A stretch of 64,000 nucleotides of DNA. It comes from Brasilonema angustatum HA4187-MV1 (lineage in GTDB: Bacteria > Cyanobacteriota > Cyanobacteriia > Cyanobacteriales > Nostocaceae). Position numbers and translations under genes: made by a program. Positions 37,027 to 46,669 of this stretch are shown piece after piece. The notes beneath the pieces are model-generated. The model had not been told where the DNA came from and searched no databases. It saw nothing but the letters and a program-made list of their open reading frames with translations. The stretch lies in the NCBI GenBank assembly GCA_019359695.1, contig JAHHGV010000001.1, forward strand, positions 62,001 through 126,000, read 5' to 3'. Each line of letters starts with the position of its first letter. Within the stretch, counting starts at the first letter, position 1.

Positions 37027-39792
37027 TCATTTAGGGGGAGTGAGATTACACCTTTGGGCAATCTCATTCCGTAGCAAAGACACTTTATCTTGGGTTAGCC
37101 AGGTAAATAACTTCGCCATCGCAATAGAAGAGCGATCAATTTTGAGAACTTCCTCAAGCATCTGCCAGGCCCGGGCTACATTCCCAGCTTGCAGTGGAAT
37201 TATTGTGGATTGCAGGCAATAGTTAAAGTAATGGCTACGGGATTTTGCCGTAATCTCGGTACACAGTTCAGATGGCAGATAACTCTGGGAGATTTCGATC
37301 GCACGGCGGATAGATATAATCTGAGTCCCAGATAATAAAAGATCGCTAGTTATACTGTTAGAATGCTCACGGAAACGCGCCAAAATACCAGGCTCACACC
37401 ACCAATCATAAGAAGCGGCAATGCGTTTATACAGTTCCCAGTCAGAAGTGAAACTCAACTCAGGAAGATAGCCTCCTAGGCGTTCATGAGCTAACCGACG
37501 AATGACAACTGCCGACATATTTAATGGATTAGCCACTCCAATTTTCCACAGCCAATCTTGAGTTACGCCTTTATATTCTCCACACACTTGGCGAAAGCAA
37601 ATCACTTTTTCTTTCTCATTAATATTTTCATAACCTGTAAAAGCTGCTCCAATAGACTCTGAACACCCTTCTAGACTCTGCTTTAACTGGGAATAAAAAC
37701 CAGGGAGAACATAGTCATCGTCGGGAATAACATGAATCCACTGACCGCGACCGAGAGCAATACCTGCGTTCATATTTTTGATGGGGCCAATATTCTCTGG
37801 ATTGCGGTAGTAGCGCACGACTCCTTTGCCGATACTGTTTACCATTTCAAACACAGGTGTCTGACTAGCATTATCCATAACCAGAATTTCCATCTCCTCT
37901 TCTCCTGGCCATTGTGCTAATACGCTAGTAAGACATTCAAACAGATAGTCAGTGCGGTTATATACTGGAATAACCACACTCCAAAAAGGTCGCGGTTTCT
38001 CACTGTCACAAACGGGTGGAATCGCTGGAAACTGATAAGCTCCGACAGTGACCTCTGTTTGGGAAATTGATGGTGTTACTGAAGCCTCCTTCGTCGTTTC
38101 AGTATCCTGGTAAGCTTCTACAGCTTTGGCGTAGTGGGGATTAATCAGCTTTAACCATTGTCGGTAAGCAGCAGCTGCCTTTTGTAACTGGTTTTGCTGT
38201 TGGTAAATCTTGCCTAAGTTTTGATAAACTTCCGGGTAGTTGGGATTAAGTTCTGGAACTTTTTGATAGCAAGCTCTAGCCTCTTCTAACTCCCCAAGTT
38301 CATGCAGCACAACCCCCAAATTGTAATGAGCTTCAACCAAATCGGGTTGTAGGGCTAAAGCTTGCTTGTAATAAGCAACAGCAGTCTTTAAATCGCCTGC
38401 TTTTTTCCGGGCAACACCCAATTTGTGATTTAATTGTGCATAGTAGAGTTGTTTTTCGCCAGACAGCTTGCCTTGGGCGTGAAGTGTATTGCCCAAATTT
38501 GCCTCTGCTTCTGTAAAGTCCGGCTTTAATTCTAGGGCTTTTTGATAGCAGGTAATTGCTTCCTCAAACAGTTCTTGTTGTTGCAGAGCATAGCCCAAGT
38601 TGTTGTAAATTGCTAGTGAGTTTGGTCGTAGGGCAAGAGCTTGATGGTAAGCGATCGCTGCTTCTGGAAATTGCTCTTGAGCTAAACGCAAATTCCCTAA
38701 ACTGAACCAACTCTTGACAGAATCTGGCTGCACACCAACAGCAGCACTCAGAAACTGTTCCGCCGACTGGAGATGACCGCTCTGCAGCGCTAGCGCACCT
38801 AACCCGTATAATGCCTCAGGATGGTTGGGCTGTTCTGCCAGCACCTGACGGTAACTTTCCTCAGCCTGGGCTAGGCGATTAGCTCGATGATGCTCAACAG
38901 CAAGTTGCAGGATTGCAGAAATTCTGCTCATATTAATTTCTGCAACCCTCTGCAATCGGTTCAATCTAAGTGCATACAAGCTTTTTTCTCTGAGTTCCCG
39001 ATTGCGTTTTTGCATCTCATTCAGGTCGTCGCTGACCTGGATGTATTGCCCGGACAACTCGTCATACCTACCAGATGCCAATCGCAGAACAAGCTCCACC
39101 GCTAACTCCGGCGGTACGTCTAGACCTTTTTCAAATATTTTACTAGACCAGGGAATCCACTTCTGTCCTTCGGCAGAGAATGCCACGTCTATCATTCCCG
39201 TCCGAACCGCCCCAGGGCAGATAGCAAACACACTCACCCCATACTGTTTTGTCTCAAGAGCCAAGTTTTCACTAAACCGGATTAAGGCGGTTTTGCTGAC
39301 CACATAAGGCGAGAGATAAGCGCAACCTACCAACGCAGCTTCACTTGCGATATTAATGATCCTCCCTCGTCTTTGGGCGATCATGTTCGGCAAGACATAT
39401 CTTGTGCACAGCAATGATCCGTGTAAATTCACTTCCATATTTCGCCACCACTCTTGAGGATCAATCTCCCAGACTGGTCCAAGTGGGGACAAAACGCCTG
39501 CATTATTGATCAGCAAATCAACAGATCCGAGTTGCTCTTCGATTTGGTTTACAACCTGCTCTACTGCTGCTTGATCAGTCACATCCACCGTCAGTGCGAT
39601 CGCTCTGCCACCCGCTTTTGTAATATATGATACGGTCTCCTCAAGCTGATCCGCAGAACGCGCGATCACAGCCACTGACGCCCCAGCAGCAGCCAGAGCA
39701 ATGGCATATGCTTGACCCAAACCTCGACCACCGCCAGTGATGATCGCCACCTGATTTGTCAAGTCAACGATTGCTGCTGGATTAATCTTCAT
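37027..39792 (-). CDS. SDR-TPR-GT2 fusion protein
   Basis: A 921-residue three-part protein. Residues 1-255 form a classical short-chain dehydrogenase/reductase: TGGGRGLGQA (NAD(P) site), NNAG, IASEAA serine and YVVSK catalytic Tyr-Lys. Residues about 290-580 are TPR repeats (AIAYHQALALRPNSLAIYNN; ALELKPDFTEAEANLGNTL). Residues about 600-850 are a family 2 glycosyltransferase (SVVIPVYNRTDYLFECL; IPDDDYVLPGFYSQL as DXD region). All active-site motifs look intact. The ATG at 39792 follows AGGAG. The architecture is unusual: the SDR could make or modify the sugar transferred by the GT, with TPRs binding a protein acceptor (inference). It lies 43 nt after the double-GT41 gene and shares a nearly identical TPR tract with it. 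Confidence 0.85.
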   Translation of the reverse strand: MKINPAAIVDLTNQVAIITGGGRGLGQAYAIALAAAGASVAVIARSADQLEETVSYITKAGGRAIALTVDVTDQAAVEQVVNQIEEQLGSVDLLINNAGVLSPLGPVWEIDPQEWWRNMEVNLHGSLLCTRYVLPNMIAQRRGRIINIASEAALVGCAYLSPYVVSKTALIRFSENLALETKQYGVSVFAICPGAVRTGMIDVAFSAEGQKWIPWSSKIFEKGLDVPPELAVELVLRLASGRYDELSGQYIQVSDDLNEMQKRNRELREKSLYALRLNRLQRVAEINMSRISAILQLAVEHHRANRLAQAEESYRQVLAEQPNHPEALYGLGALALQSGHLQSAEQFLSAAVGVQPDSVKSWFSLGNLRLAQEQFPEAAIAYHQALALRPNSLAIYNNLGYALQQQELFEEAITCYQKALELKPDFTEAEANLGNTLHAQGKLSGEKQLYYAQLNHKLGVARKKAGDLKTAVAYYKQALALQPDLVEAHYNLGVVLHELGELEEARACYQKVPELNPNYPEVYQNLGKIYQQQNQLQKAAAAYRQWLKLINPHYAKAVEAYQDTETTKEASVTPSISQTEVTVGAYQFPAIPPVCDSEKPRPFWSVVIPVYNRTDYLFECLTSVLAQWPGEEEMEILVMDNASQTPVFEMVNSIGKGVVRYYRNPENIGPIKNMNAGIALGRGQWIHVIPDDDYVLPGFYSQLKQSLEGCSESIGAAFTGYENINEKEKVICFRQVCGEYKGVTQDWLWKIGVANPLNMSAVVIRRLAHERLGGYLPELSFTSDWELYKRIAASYDWWCEPGILARFREHSNSITSDLLLSGTQIISIRRAIEISQSYLPSELCTEITAKSRSHYFNYCLQSTIIPLQAGNVARAWQMLEEVLKIDRSSIAMAKLFTWLTQDKVSLLRNEIAQRCNLTPPK

Positions 39793-39835
39793 ACTAAATC
39801 TCCTGTTGATATGAAGGTTGGAATCTGGGAGGCTG

Positions 39836-42800
39836 TTAAGTAGAAATCGCGTCTTTGAGTTGGTTCTGCTTTTGGGAAATCTTGTCTAAGTTTTGATAAA
39901 CTTCCGGGTAGTTAGGATTAAGTTCTGGAACTTTTTGATAGTAAGCTTTAGCCTCTTCTAACTCCCCAAGTTCATGCAGTACAACCCCCAAATTGTAATG
40001 AGCTTCAACCAAATCGGGTTGTAGGGCTAAAGCTTGCTTGTAATAAGCAACAGCAGTCTTTAAATCGCCTGCTTTTTTCCGGGCAACACCCAATTTGTGA
40101 TTTAATTGTGCATAGTAGAGTTGTTTTTCGCCAGACAGCTTGCCTTGGGCTTGAAGTGTATTGCCCAAATTTGCCTCTGCTTCTGTAAAGTCCGGCTTTA
40201 ATTCTAGGGCTTTTTGATAGCAGTTAATTGCTTCCTCAAATAGTCCTTGTTGTTGCAGAGCATAGCCCAAGTTGTTGTAAATTGGTAGTGAGTCTGGTCG
40301 TAAGGCGAGAGCTTGATGGTAGGCGATCGCTGCTTCGGCAAACTGCCCGTGACCTAAACGCAAATTACCTAAACTAAACCACGTCTTGACAGAATCAGGC
40401 TGAGCTTGCGAAGCAGCACTCAGCCACTGTTCGGCGCTTTGAGGCTGCCCCAACTGAATAGCCAGCATACCCAAACTGTATAAAGCTTCTGGATGGTTAG
40501 GTTGTTTTTCCAGAACTTGATGATATAGCTTTTGTGCGTCGTCTAAGCGATTGGCTCGATGGTGTTGAACTGCGAGTTGGAAGGTTTGGGCCACTTCTTG
40601 CGCGTCAAATCGTCTTGGTTTATTGACCACCTTGAGGAGAAAATCTTCCAGTGCTCTAACTGGTTTTAAGTCGCCATATAACTTGTGCTTATTTTCAGCA
40701 ACTTGCTTTTTAATATATTGACGATATTCAGGATCTTGCCCAAGACGAACTGCAATTTTCACATAATCTTCTTTAGTTGCAGCAATGGTTTCTTCTATGC
40801 CCATCATTTTGAGTATTGCTAGGGTATGCCGTCCCCGCATCAAATCTCCTGGCAAGGTGACGACGGGAATATTATGGGCGATCGCTTCCAGGGTAGTATT
40901 ACCTCCAGACCAACCCATGCTATCCAAGAAGACATCTGCTATGGCTGCTGTTCCCGCAAACGCGTCGGAATCTAAGCGAGGCAAAAAGATACAATGGTCT
41001 TGATAATTTAGCCCACAGTCATTAAAAGCATCATCTAACCGTTGGCGAAAGACTTCAGTAATATATTTGCCTTGTGGTGCTTCAAGAAAGACAAACTTAC
41101 ACTTAGGTAACTCTTTAGCAATTCGAGGAAAGACATCATCATGCTGTGGTAAATACTTGAATAAGGATTGACAGCACCAGAACATGATTTCATCATCGGC
41201 GATACCGATATCCTGTTTACTGATTGCTTGAGGTTGAATTTCTAAAGGGGTGTAATGGATAGATAAATTGGGCAATCTGACTAACTGCTCAGTGTAATGG
41301 TTTTGAGCATTTTCGGGTTCCATTAAATCACTGCTCAAGTAATAGTCAATTGTCGGTAGCCCACTGGTTTCAGGGTGAATCCAAGATCCTATTTGAATGG
41401 GAGCTAGTCTTAAGCAACCCAACTTCACTGTCATCGGATCCATCCCGAATTCCGGAAAAATCAAAATATGTAACTTGTCTTTTTGAATGGTTTCACACCA
41501 TTGTTCAAGCAGAAGTGATCCACTCGTAAATTTGTCAAACACTTTCGCCGCTGTTTGAGTATGGTGATCTCGTGTTGGATCAGTGTGATACCCAAATAAT
41601 TCAAACTCACTCCTATCTAGGTTTTCTACCCAACCCCTAATTAACTTCCAACAAGAATGATTGCGAAAAAATCCGGTCAAAAATCCAACGCGAACTTTTT
41701 CGCTAGGTTGTAGTTTTGGAACAGAGATAAGCTGGCTCCATTGGGGATAGCAATCCGACATCAGCCCAGCAATCATTTGTCCGTATTTGTGCTGCAAACA
41801 ACGATCATTTAACCCTTGATAAGCCAGATAAAAAGGCTGTAGAAAACCGACAAATTTAGCCGCCTCTATTCTTTCTTCGGGAGTCGCTACTTGATAGTGC
41901 TCAGCTAATTTTTGGAGACATTGCTGATAATTCTTTCGTCTCAATTCAATGTCGTCAAAATTGGAATAAATAATCGGTAGCTGAGCCATACAAATACCAA
42001 GTTTGGCTGCAGCCAAATCAGGTTGGATGTTTAAGGCTTGCTGGTAATACTCTACGGCTTCTTCTAACTTACCCTGGTCGCAGAGTGCTGTTGCCAAGTT
42101 GTAATAAAACAAGGTATCGTTAGGGTCGATTTGTAAAGCTTTCTGGTAAGACTCGATCGCTGCTTCTAACTTGCCTTGTTCCTTAAGGATATTTCCTAAG
42201 TTGTTCAGTGCGATAGAGGCTATTAGGGGATTTGGGTAGAGATTTAAAACTTTTTGGTAAGCTTCGGTCGCCTCACATAATTTATTTTGCGCTTGCAATA
42301 CTTGTGCTAAGGATATTTGAGCGAGAACATAAGTGGGCTGAATTTTTAAGATATGCTTGTAGAGAGATTCTGCTTCATAAAAATTTTGACACTGATGTTT
42401 ATCAATAGCTTTGTTGATGAGATATTGAACATCTGATTCGGAATCATTATCCCGATTAAATTGATGGACTCTGGATTCTTTTCCAACTAAATTTAAAAGA
42501 AAATTTTCCAGTGCTCTAACTGGTTTTAAATCATGATATAACTTATATTTTTGCTCAGCAACTTGCTTCTTAATATAGTGACGATATTCAGGATCTTGCC
42601 CGAGACGAACTGCAATTTTTACATAATCTTCTTTAGTTGTAGCAATGGTTTCTTCTATGCCCATCATTTTGAGTATTGCTAGGGTATGCCGTCCCCGCAT
42701 CAAATCTCCTGGTAATGTCACGACGGGAATATTATGGGCGATCGCGTCCATAGTCGAATTACATCCCGACCAACCAATGCTATCTAGGAAGACATCGGCG

Positions 42801-44431
42801 ATAGCTGTCATTCCGGCAAACCTGCTGCTATCCATATGAGGCAAAAAGATGCAGTAGTCTTGATAATTGAGTCCGAATTCTTCAAAAGCACGGCTTAACC
42901 GCTGCTGAAAGGTTTCGGTCACACATTCGCCTCTGTTATTTTGAATAAATACAAACTTGCAACTACCTAAATCTTTAGCAATTCGAGGAAAGACATCATC
43001 ATGTTGCGGTAAATACTTGAATAATGCTTGACAGCACCAGAACATTAATTCGTCATTTTTGATGCCTATTTCTTTTTTGTTTATGACTTGATGTTGAATC
43101 GCCAACGGCGTGTAATGAATCGATAGATTGGGCAACCTAACTAACTTTTCTGTATAGTGTTCTTGAGCATTTTCTGGTTCCATTAACTCACTGCTCAAGT
43201 AGTAGTCTATTGTTGGTAACCCACTTGTATCCGGGTGTCCCCAAGATGTGATTTGAATGGGAGCTAGTCTTAAGCAACCCAACTTCACTGTCAGCGGATC
43301 CATCCCAAATTCTGGAAAAATTAGGATGTGTAACTTGTCTTTTTGAATGGTTTCACACCATTGTTCTAACAACAATCGTTTTTGAGTAAATTTGTCAAAA
43401 ACTTTCGCTGCTATTAGAGTTTGGTGATCTTGTTTGGAACCAGTATGATATCCAAATAATTCAAACTCACTTCTATCCAGGTTTTCTACCCAACCCTTAA
43501 TCGGGATTTTCCAATTAGAATGATTGTAAAAAAATCTGGAAACAAAACCGATGCGAATTTTTTCGTTCGGTTGCAAATCTGGTAGAGGAATAGCTTGGCT
43601 GTATTGGGGATAGCGATTCGATATCAGCCCAGCAATCATTTCCCCATATATTTGCTGTAAAAAACGATTATTGAAACCTTGATAAGCCAGATAAAAAGGC
43701 TGTACAAAACCGACCGCTTTAGCCCCCTCTGTCCTTTCTTCGGGAGTAGCGGCTTGATAATGGTAAGCCAGATTTTGGAGACATTGCTGATAATTATTTC
43801 GCCTCAACTGAATGTCGTCAACATTGGAATAAATAATTGGTAGCTGAACCGTACAAATGCCAAATTTTGCTTGAGCATAGTTGGGTTTAAGGCTTAATGC
43901 TTGCTGATAAGACTTCAACGCTCTTTCTAACTCGCCTTGTTGCAGCAAGACATTTCCTAAATTGTAATGAGCCTCAGCATAGTCAGGTTTAATGTTCAAT
44001 GCTTGTTGATAGGACTTTAATGCTGCGTCTAGGTTGTCCTGTTGTAGGAAGACACTTCCCAAATTATTATGAGCTTCAGCATAGTCAGGTTTAATGTTTA
44101 ATGCTTGCTGGTAAGACTTCGACGCTGTTTCTAACTTGCCTTGTTGCAGGAAGACATTTCCTAAATTGTAATGAACATCAGCATAGTCAGGTTTAATGTT
44201 TAATGCTTCTTGATAGGACTTCAACGCTGCGTCTAACTTGCCCTGCTGCTCAAATAAACTTCCTAAATTGCAACTTGCGATCGCGTAATATTGGCTTTCT
44301 AATTGGGGTTGAAATTGTAATATTTGTTTATATAGCGATTCAGCTTCATCCAATTGACCTGACTGATGCTTCTGCGTCGCGATTACGATCAAAGATTTAA
44401 TGTTAGATTCTAAAATCTTTTCAGTATTCAT
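39836..44431 (-). CDS. TPR protein with two OGT/SPINDLY-like (GT41) domains
   Basis: 1531 residues arranged TPR (about 12-195), GT41-like (about 200-645), TPR (about 665-810), GT41-like (about 815-1270), TPR (about 1277-1527). Both catalytic-type regions have the OGT/SPY core: HILIFPEFGMDP, APIQITSWGHPDTSGLPTID or APIQIGSWIHPETSGLPTID, YLSSELMEPENA, DVFLDSIGWSG and IPVVTLPGDLMRGRHTLAIL. GT41 enzymes attach GlcNAc or other sugars to Ser/Thr of proteins. The two units are clearly an internal duplication. Upstream on the same strand lie Ser/Thr-rich export peptides that could be acceptors (inference). Confidence 0.88.
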   Translation of the reverse strand: MNTEKILESNIKSLIVIATQKHQSGQLDEAESLYKQILQFQPQLESQYYAIASCNLGSLFEQQGKLDAALKSYQEALNIKPDYADVHYNLGNVFLQQGKLETASKSYQQALNIKPDYAEAHNNLGSVFLQQDNLDAALKSYQQALNIKPDYAEAHYNLGNVLLQQGELERALKSYQQALSLKPNYAQAKFGICTVQLPIIYSNVDDIQLRRNNYQQCLQNLAYHYQAATPEERTEGAKAVGFVQPFYLAYQGFNNRFLQQIYGEMIAGLISNRYPQYSQAIPLPDLQPNEKIRIGFVSRFFYNHSNWKIPIKGWVENLDRSEFELFGYHTGSKQDHQTLIAAKVFDKFTQKRLLLEQWCETIQKDKLHILIFPEFGMDPLTVKLGCLRLAPIQITSWGHPDTSGLPTIDYYLSSELMEPENAQEHYTEKLVRLPNLSIHYTPLAIQHQVINKKEIGIKNDELMFWCCQALFKYLPQHDDVFPRIAKDLGSCKFVFIQNNRGECVTETFQQRLSRAFEEFGLNYQDYCIFLPHMDSSRFAGMTAIADVFLDSIGWSGCNSTMDAIAHNIPVVTLPGDLMRGRHTLAILKMMGIEETIATTKEDYVKIAVRLGQDPEYRHYIKKQVAEQKYKLYHDLKPVRALENFLLNLVGKESRVHQFNRDNDSESDVQYLINKAIDKHQCQNFYEAESLYKHILKIQPTYVLAQISLAQVLQAQNKLCEATEAYQKVLNLYPNPLIASIALNNLGNILKEQGKLEAAIESYQKALQIDPNDTLFYYNLATALCDQGKLEEAVEYYQQALNIQPDLAAAKLGICMAQLPIIYSNFDDIELRRKNYQQCLQKLAEHYQVATPEERIEAAKFVGFLQPFYLAYQGLNDRCLQHKYGQMIAGLMSDCYPQWSQLISVPKLQPSEKVRVGFLTGFFRNHSCWKLIRGWVENLDRSEFELFGYHTDPTRDHHTQTAAKVFDKFTSGSLLLEQWCETIQKDKLHILIFPEFGMDPMTVKLGCLRLAPIQIGSWIHPETSGLPTIDYYLSSDLMEPENAQNHYTEQLVRLPNLSIHYTPLEIQPQAISKQDIGIADDEIMFWCCQSLFKYLPQHDDVFPRIAKELPKCKFVFLEAPQGKYITEVFRQRLDDAFNDCGLNYQDHCIFLPRLDSDAFAGTAAIADVFLDSMGWSGGNTTLEAIAHNIPVVTLPGDLMRGRHTLAILKMMGIEETIAATKEDYVKIAVRLGQDPEYRQYIKKQVAENKHKLYGDLKPVRALEDFLLKVVNKPRRFDAQEVAQTFQLAVQHHRANRLDDAQKLYHQVLEKQPNHPEALYSLGMLAIQLGQPQSAEQWLSAASQAQPDSVKTWFSLGNLRLGHGQFAEAAIAYHQALALRPDSLPIYNNLGYALQQQGLFEEAINCYQKALELKPDFTEAEANLGNTLQAQGKLSGEKQLYYAQLNHKLGVARKKAGDLKTAVAYYKQALALQPDLVEAHYNLGVVLHELGELEEAKAYYQKVPELNPNYPEVYQNLDKISQKQNQLKDAIST

Positions 44432-44786
44432 GGCTGTACCCAGATGATATCGAGCTATTTAAAAAGCGATGGCTTCGCCTGCCCTCTGCGCATATACGGG
44501 CGATAGCTTCGCTGCTGCCTTCGGCAGATCGCGCTTATAGCCTCAAATTTCCTAATTAAGAAGACAATAGGTTGGATCAAGGATCACGCAACCCAACAGA
44601 ACAAAAATCAGTGCTGATTTATGTCTTGTGGACACGCTACGCGAACGTTTTTCAACCAACCTACAAGTTCTATATTTTTTGCCTTAACTGAACTCTATTG
44701 GCTTATAGTCTCAAAATTTTCCGATAATGGCAATTCACTACAGCAATTTTTAATACTAAATCTATGTTTGAGAGGACAATTAGTCG
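44432..44786. other. Spacer with short palindromic repeats
   Basis: 355 bp between the RTX gene and the double-GT41 gene. Repeats at 44465-44535 include GGCGATAGCTTCGCTGCTGC, which recurs at 55634-55653. No gene seen. Confidence 0.5.
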
Positions 44787-46031
44787 CTAAAAACCCCAAG
44801 TAAACACTATTGATTGAGAGTTAATCTGACTGGAATTTACACCCGCAAGCAGTAATTTTCCTTCAGTCCATCCACGCTCAAAATCGAAGAGAAGACCATC
44901 CTTGGTATCGGTTATGTTACCTTGAGAAAACATATCTTTTAACCATTTCTCAGGACTTAGAAGAGTCCAGTTTTGGAATACTAGCTTATCGGTACCAACC
45001 TGGAAGTCTTTGATGATGTCGTAGTCACTACTTGAATTATCGCCACCTTTGAAAACAAATTGGTCAGAGCCGTCGCCACCAACCAACACATCACTACCAC
45101 GACCACCAATCAGGATGTCATCGCCGGAACCACCACTGAGTTTATCATTACCCTCATCCCCATATAGCCGGTCATTGCCTGGACCTCCTTCGAGGATATC
45201 ATCACCTTTGTTTCCATCCAGCGAATCATTTCCTAGGCTGCCATATATTTTATTAGGACCATTGCTGCCACTCAGTTTATCGTCTCCAATCGTACCATAT
45301 GTGACATCTTTTCCCAGATTGCCGATTAAAGTATCCCCCAAAAAGGTAACGGCAGTGGCCTCAACTTCCACTATAGTTATGTTGGTATCCTGCTTAAACG
45401 TCTGCTGGTAAGTTCCACCATACTTGCCTGTGAGGGAGTCTTGCCCATTGTTGCCATTAACATCACGAGTTTGATTAGGAGTGGCAATCTTGACATTGCT
45501 ACTACCGCCAAACTTCAGTTCGCCAACTTTTTTAGAGGAAATTAAGTTACCAGTGATGCCAAAATAATCTAAGACTTTGGGTTTACTGGGATCTTTGGTG
45601 TCTAACACCACGAAAGCAGTTTTCGATTTAGCCTCGTTATATTCAGCATTAGGATTTTCAATTTCTTTAGCTGTCAGTGCGACATCTGCTGAAAAATCGA
45701 AACGGAAAGCAAGATTTGCCTTAACTGCAAAATTAGCAACGACTTTAGTTTGACTGTTGGAACTTCCTGAATACGGACCATCTAAACCAATCCCAGTACT
45801 GTCATTGAAGAGCACAGAGAAAGTTGGGTCATTGTTGAAAATAGCTTTAGCGTCACCAATAGCAGTAGCTACCCCACCGCGAACCAATGTGTCCGCTTGG
45901 GAGGCAGTCAAAAAAGATGCTGAAGGTTGACTATAGTTGAACAGAGCAAGAAGCCCTGTAGCGTTAGCAAAATTAGGGTTGGGATTAGGAGTTGTATTGA
46001 TTGGTTGTAAAAATACAGTTTCTGATGCCAT
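44787..46031 (-). CDS. RTX-type calcium-binding secreted protein
   Basis: Protein with hemolysin-type nonapeptide repeats (GGxGxDxLx), e.g. LGNDSLDGNKGDDILEGGPG and GDEGNDKLSGGSGDDILIGG, at about residues 265-340. They bind calcium in a beta-roll after secretion. The C-terminal part (SDYDIIKDFQVGTDKLVFQN) is typical of serralysin-like RTX ends used for type I export. The N-terminal 200 residues resemble cyanobacterial RTX proteins of unknown function. The frame opens at a TTG (46040), but ATG at 46031 (MASETVFLQPINT) is preferred, giving 414 residues. It lies downstream of small exported peptides and the HlyD/ABC genes on the same strand and may be a cargo. Confidence 0.88.
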   Translation of the reverse strand: MASETVFLQPINTTPNPNPNFANATGLLALFNYSQPSASFLTASQADTLVRGGVATAIGDAKAIFNNDPTFSVLFNDSTGIGLDGPYSGSSNSQTKVVANFAVKANLAFRFDFSADVALTAKEIENPNAEYNEAKSKTAFVVLDTKDPSKPKVLDYFGITGNLISSKKVGELKFGGSSNVKIATPNQTRDVNGNNGQDSLTGKYGGTYQQTFKQDTNITIVEVEATAVTFLGDTLIGNLGKDVTYGTIGDDKLSGSNGPNKIYGSLGNDSLDGNKGDDILEGGPGNDRLYGDEGNDKLSGGSGDDILIGGRGSDVLVGGDGSDQFVFKGGDNSSSDYDIIKDFQVGTDKLVFQNWTLLSPEKWLKDMFSQGNITDTKDGLLFDFERGWTEGKLLLAGVNSSQINSQSIVFTWGF

Positions 46032-46144
46032 GAACTTCAACTTTTCTCCAATTGTAAAGTTTGTCTGCGAAATAACAGCGATAGCTGAGTGCAGATGCTC
46101 CCTGGCGATTTTTGCTGTAAAGATTCCAGAAAATAGCAGTCCTA

Positions 46145-46255
46145 AATCATAACCCCTACGGGCACGCTACGTGTAAGTCCCAAGGGGACACGCTGGTTTG
46201 TATGCCTACGGCACGCCTTACGGCTAACGCATGATTGCGTGCGCTTTGCGCTTAC
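46145..46255. repeat. Dispersed palindromic repeats
   Basis: Contains CCCCTACGGGCACGCTACGT, then AGTCCCAAGGGGACACGC (46176-46193, identical to 28341-28358) and GCGTGCGCTTTGCGC. They occupy most of the 290-bp gap between the RTX gene and the Ser-rich small protein. Confidence 0.7.
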
Positions 46256-46319
46256 GTAAAGATGTTGTTAATAGCTCAAAATTGCACAAAGTTAAAGTGC
46301 AAACTGTTCTTATTCCCTG

Positions 46320-46520
46320 TTAATTACCACAAGAAATAGAACTATAACCAGATTGTGAAGAACTGCTGGAATTCTTATCAGATGAAACTTTGACTGAAAC
46401 GCTTTGAGTTATCTGAGTTTGACCATCACCAGATGCTTTAACAAAATGTTTTACTTCGGCAACAACTTTGCCATCTGGTGAGACTATCCGTTTAACGACA
46501 ACTTGCTCATGCTGTTCCAT
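46320..46520 (-). CDS. Small Ser-rich protein, putative export-locus peptide
   Basis: 66 residues: an N-terminal beta-like part (EQVVVKRIVSPDGKVVAEVK) and a C-terminal Ser-rich tail with a penultimate-region cysteine (SSSSSQSGYSSISCGN). No double-glycine leader is present, unlike its neighbours. A decayed homologue lies at 36384-36600 next to the graspetide genes, which shows this is a genuine mobile or duplicated gene family. Its place downstream of an exporter and near O-glycosyltransferase-like genes makes it a candidate modified peptide (inference). Function unknown. Confidence 0.65.
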   Translation of the reverse strand: MEQHEQVVVKRIVSPDGKVVAEVKHFVKASGDGQTQITQSVSVKVSSDKNSSSSSQSGYSSISCGN

Positions 46521-46669
46521 AATTATACCAACCGTTTGTTGTTTCTTAGACTTCTTGCAAATGTGCTTTTAGTTAGCGATACGCCCTTGGCGCGTTTGCG
46601 CTCCCTTGCGATCGCCTCTGATAACTCACCTTTTACGTCTTAGTTGTGATAGTCTCAATCATGAGTCTG
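46521..46669. repeat. Spacer with GC-rich short repeats
   Basis: GCGATACGCCCTTGGCGCGT and TGCGATCGCC (HIP1-like) near 46,580-46,615 resemble other short repeats in the window. Confidence 0.5.
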
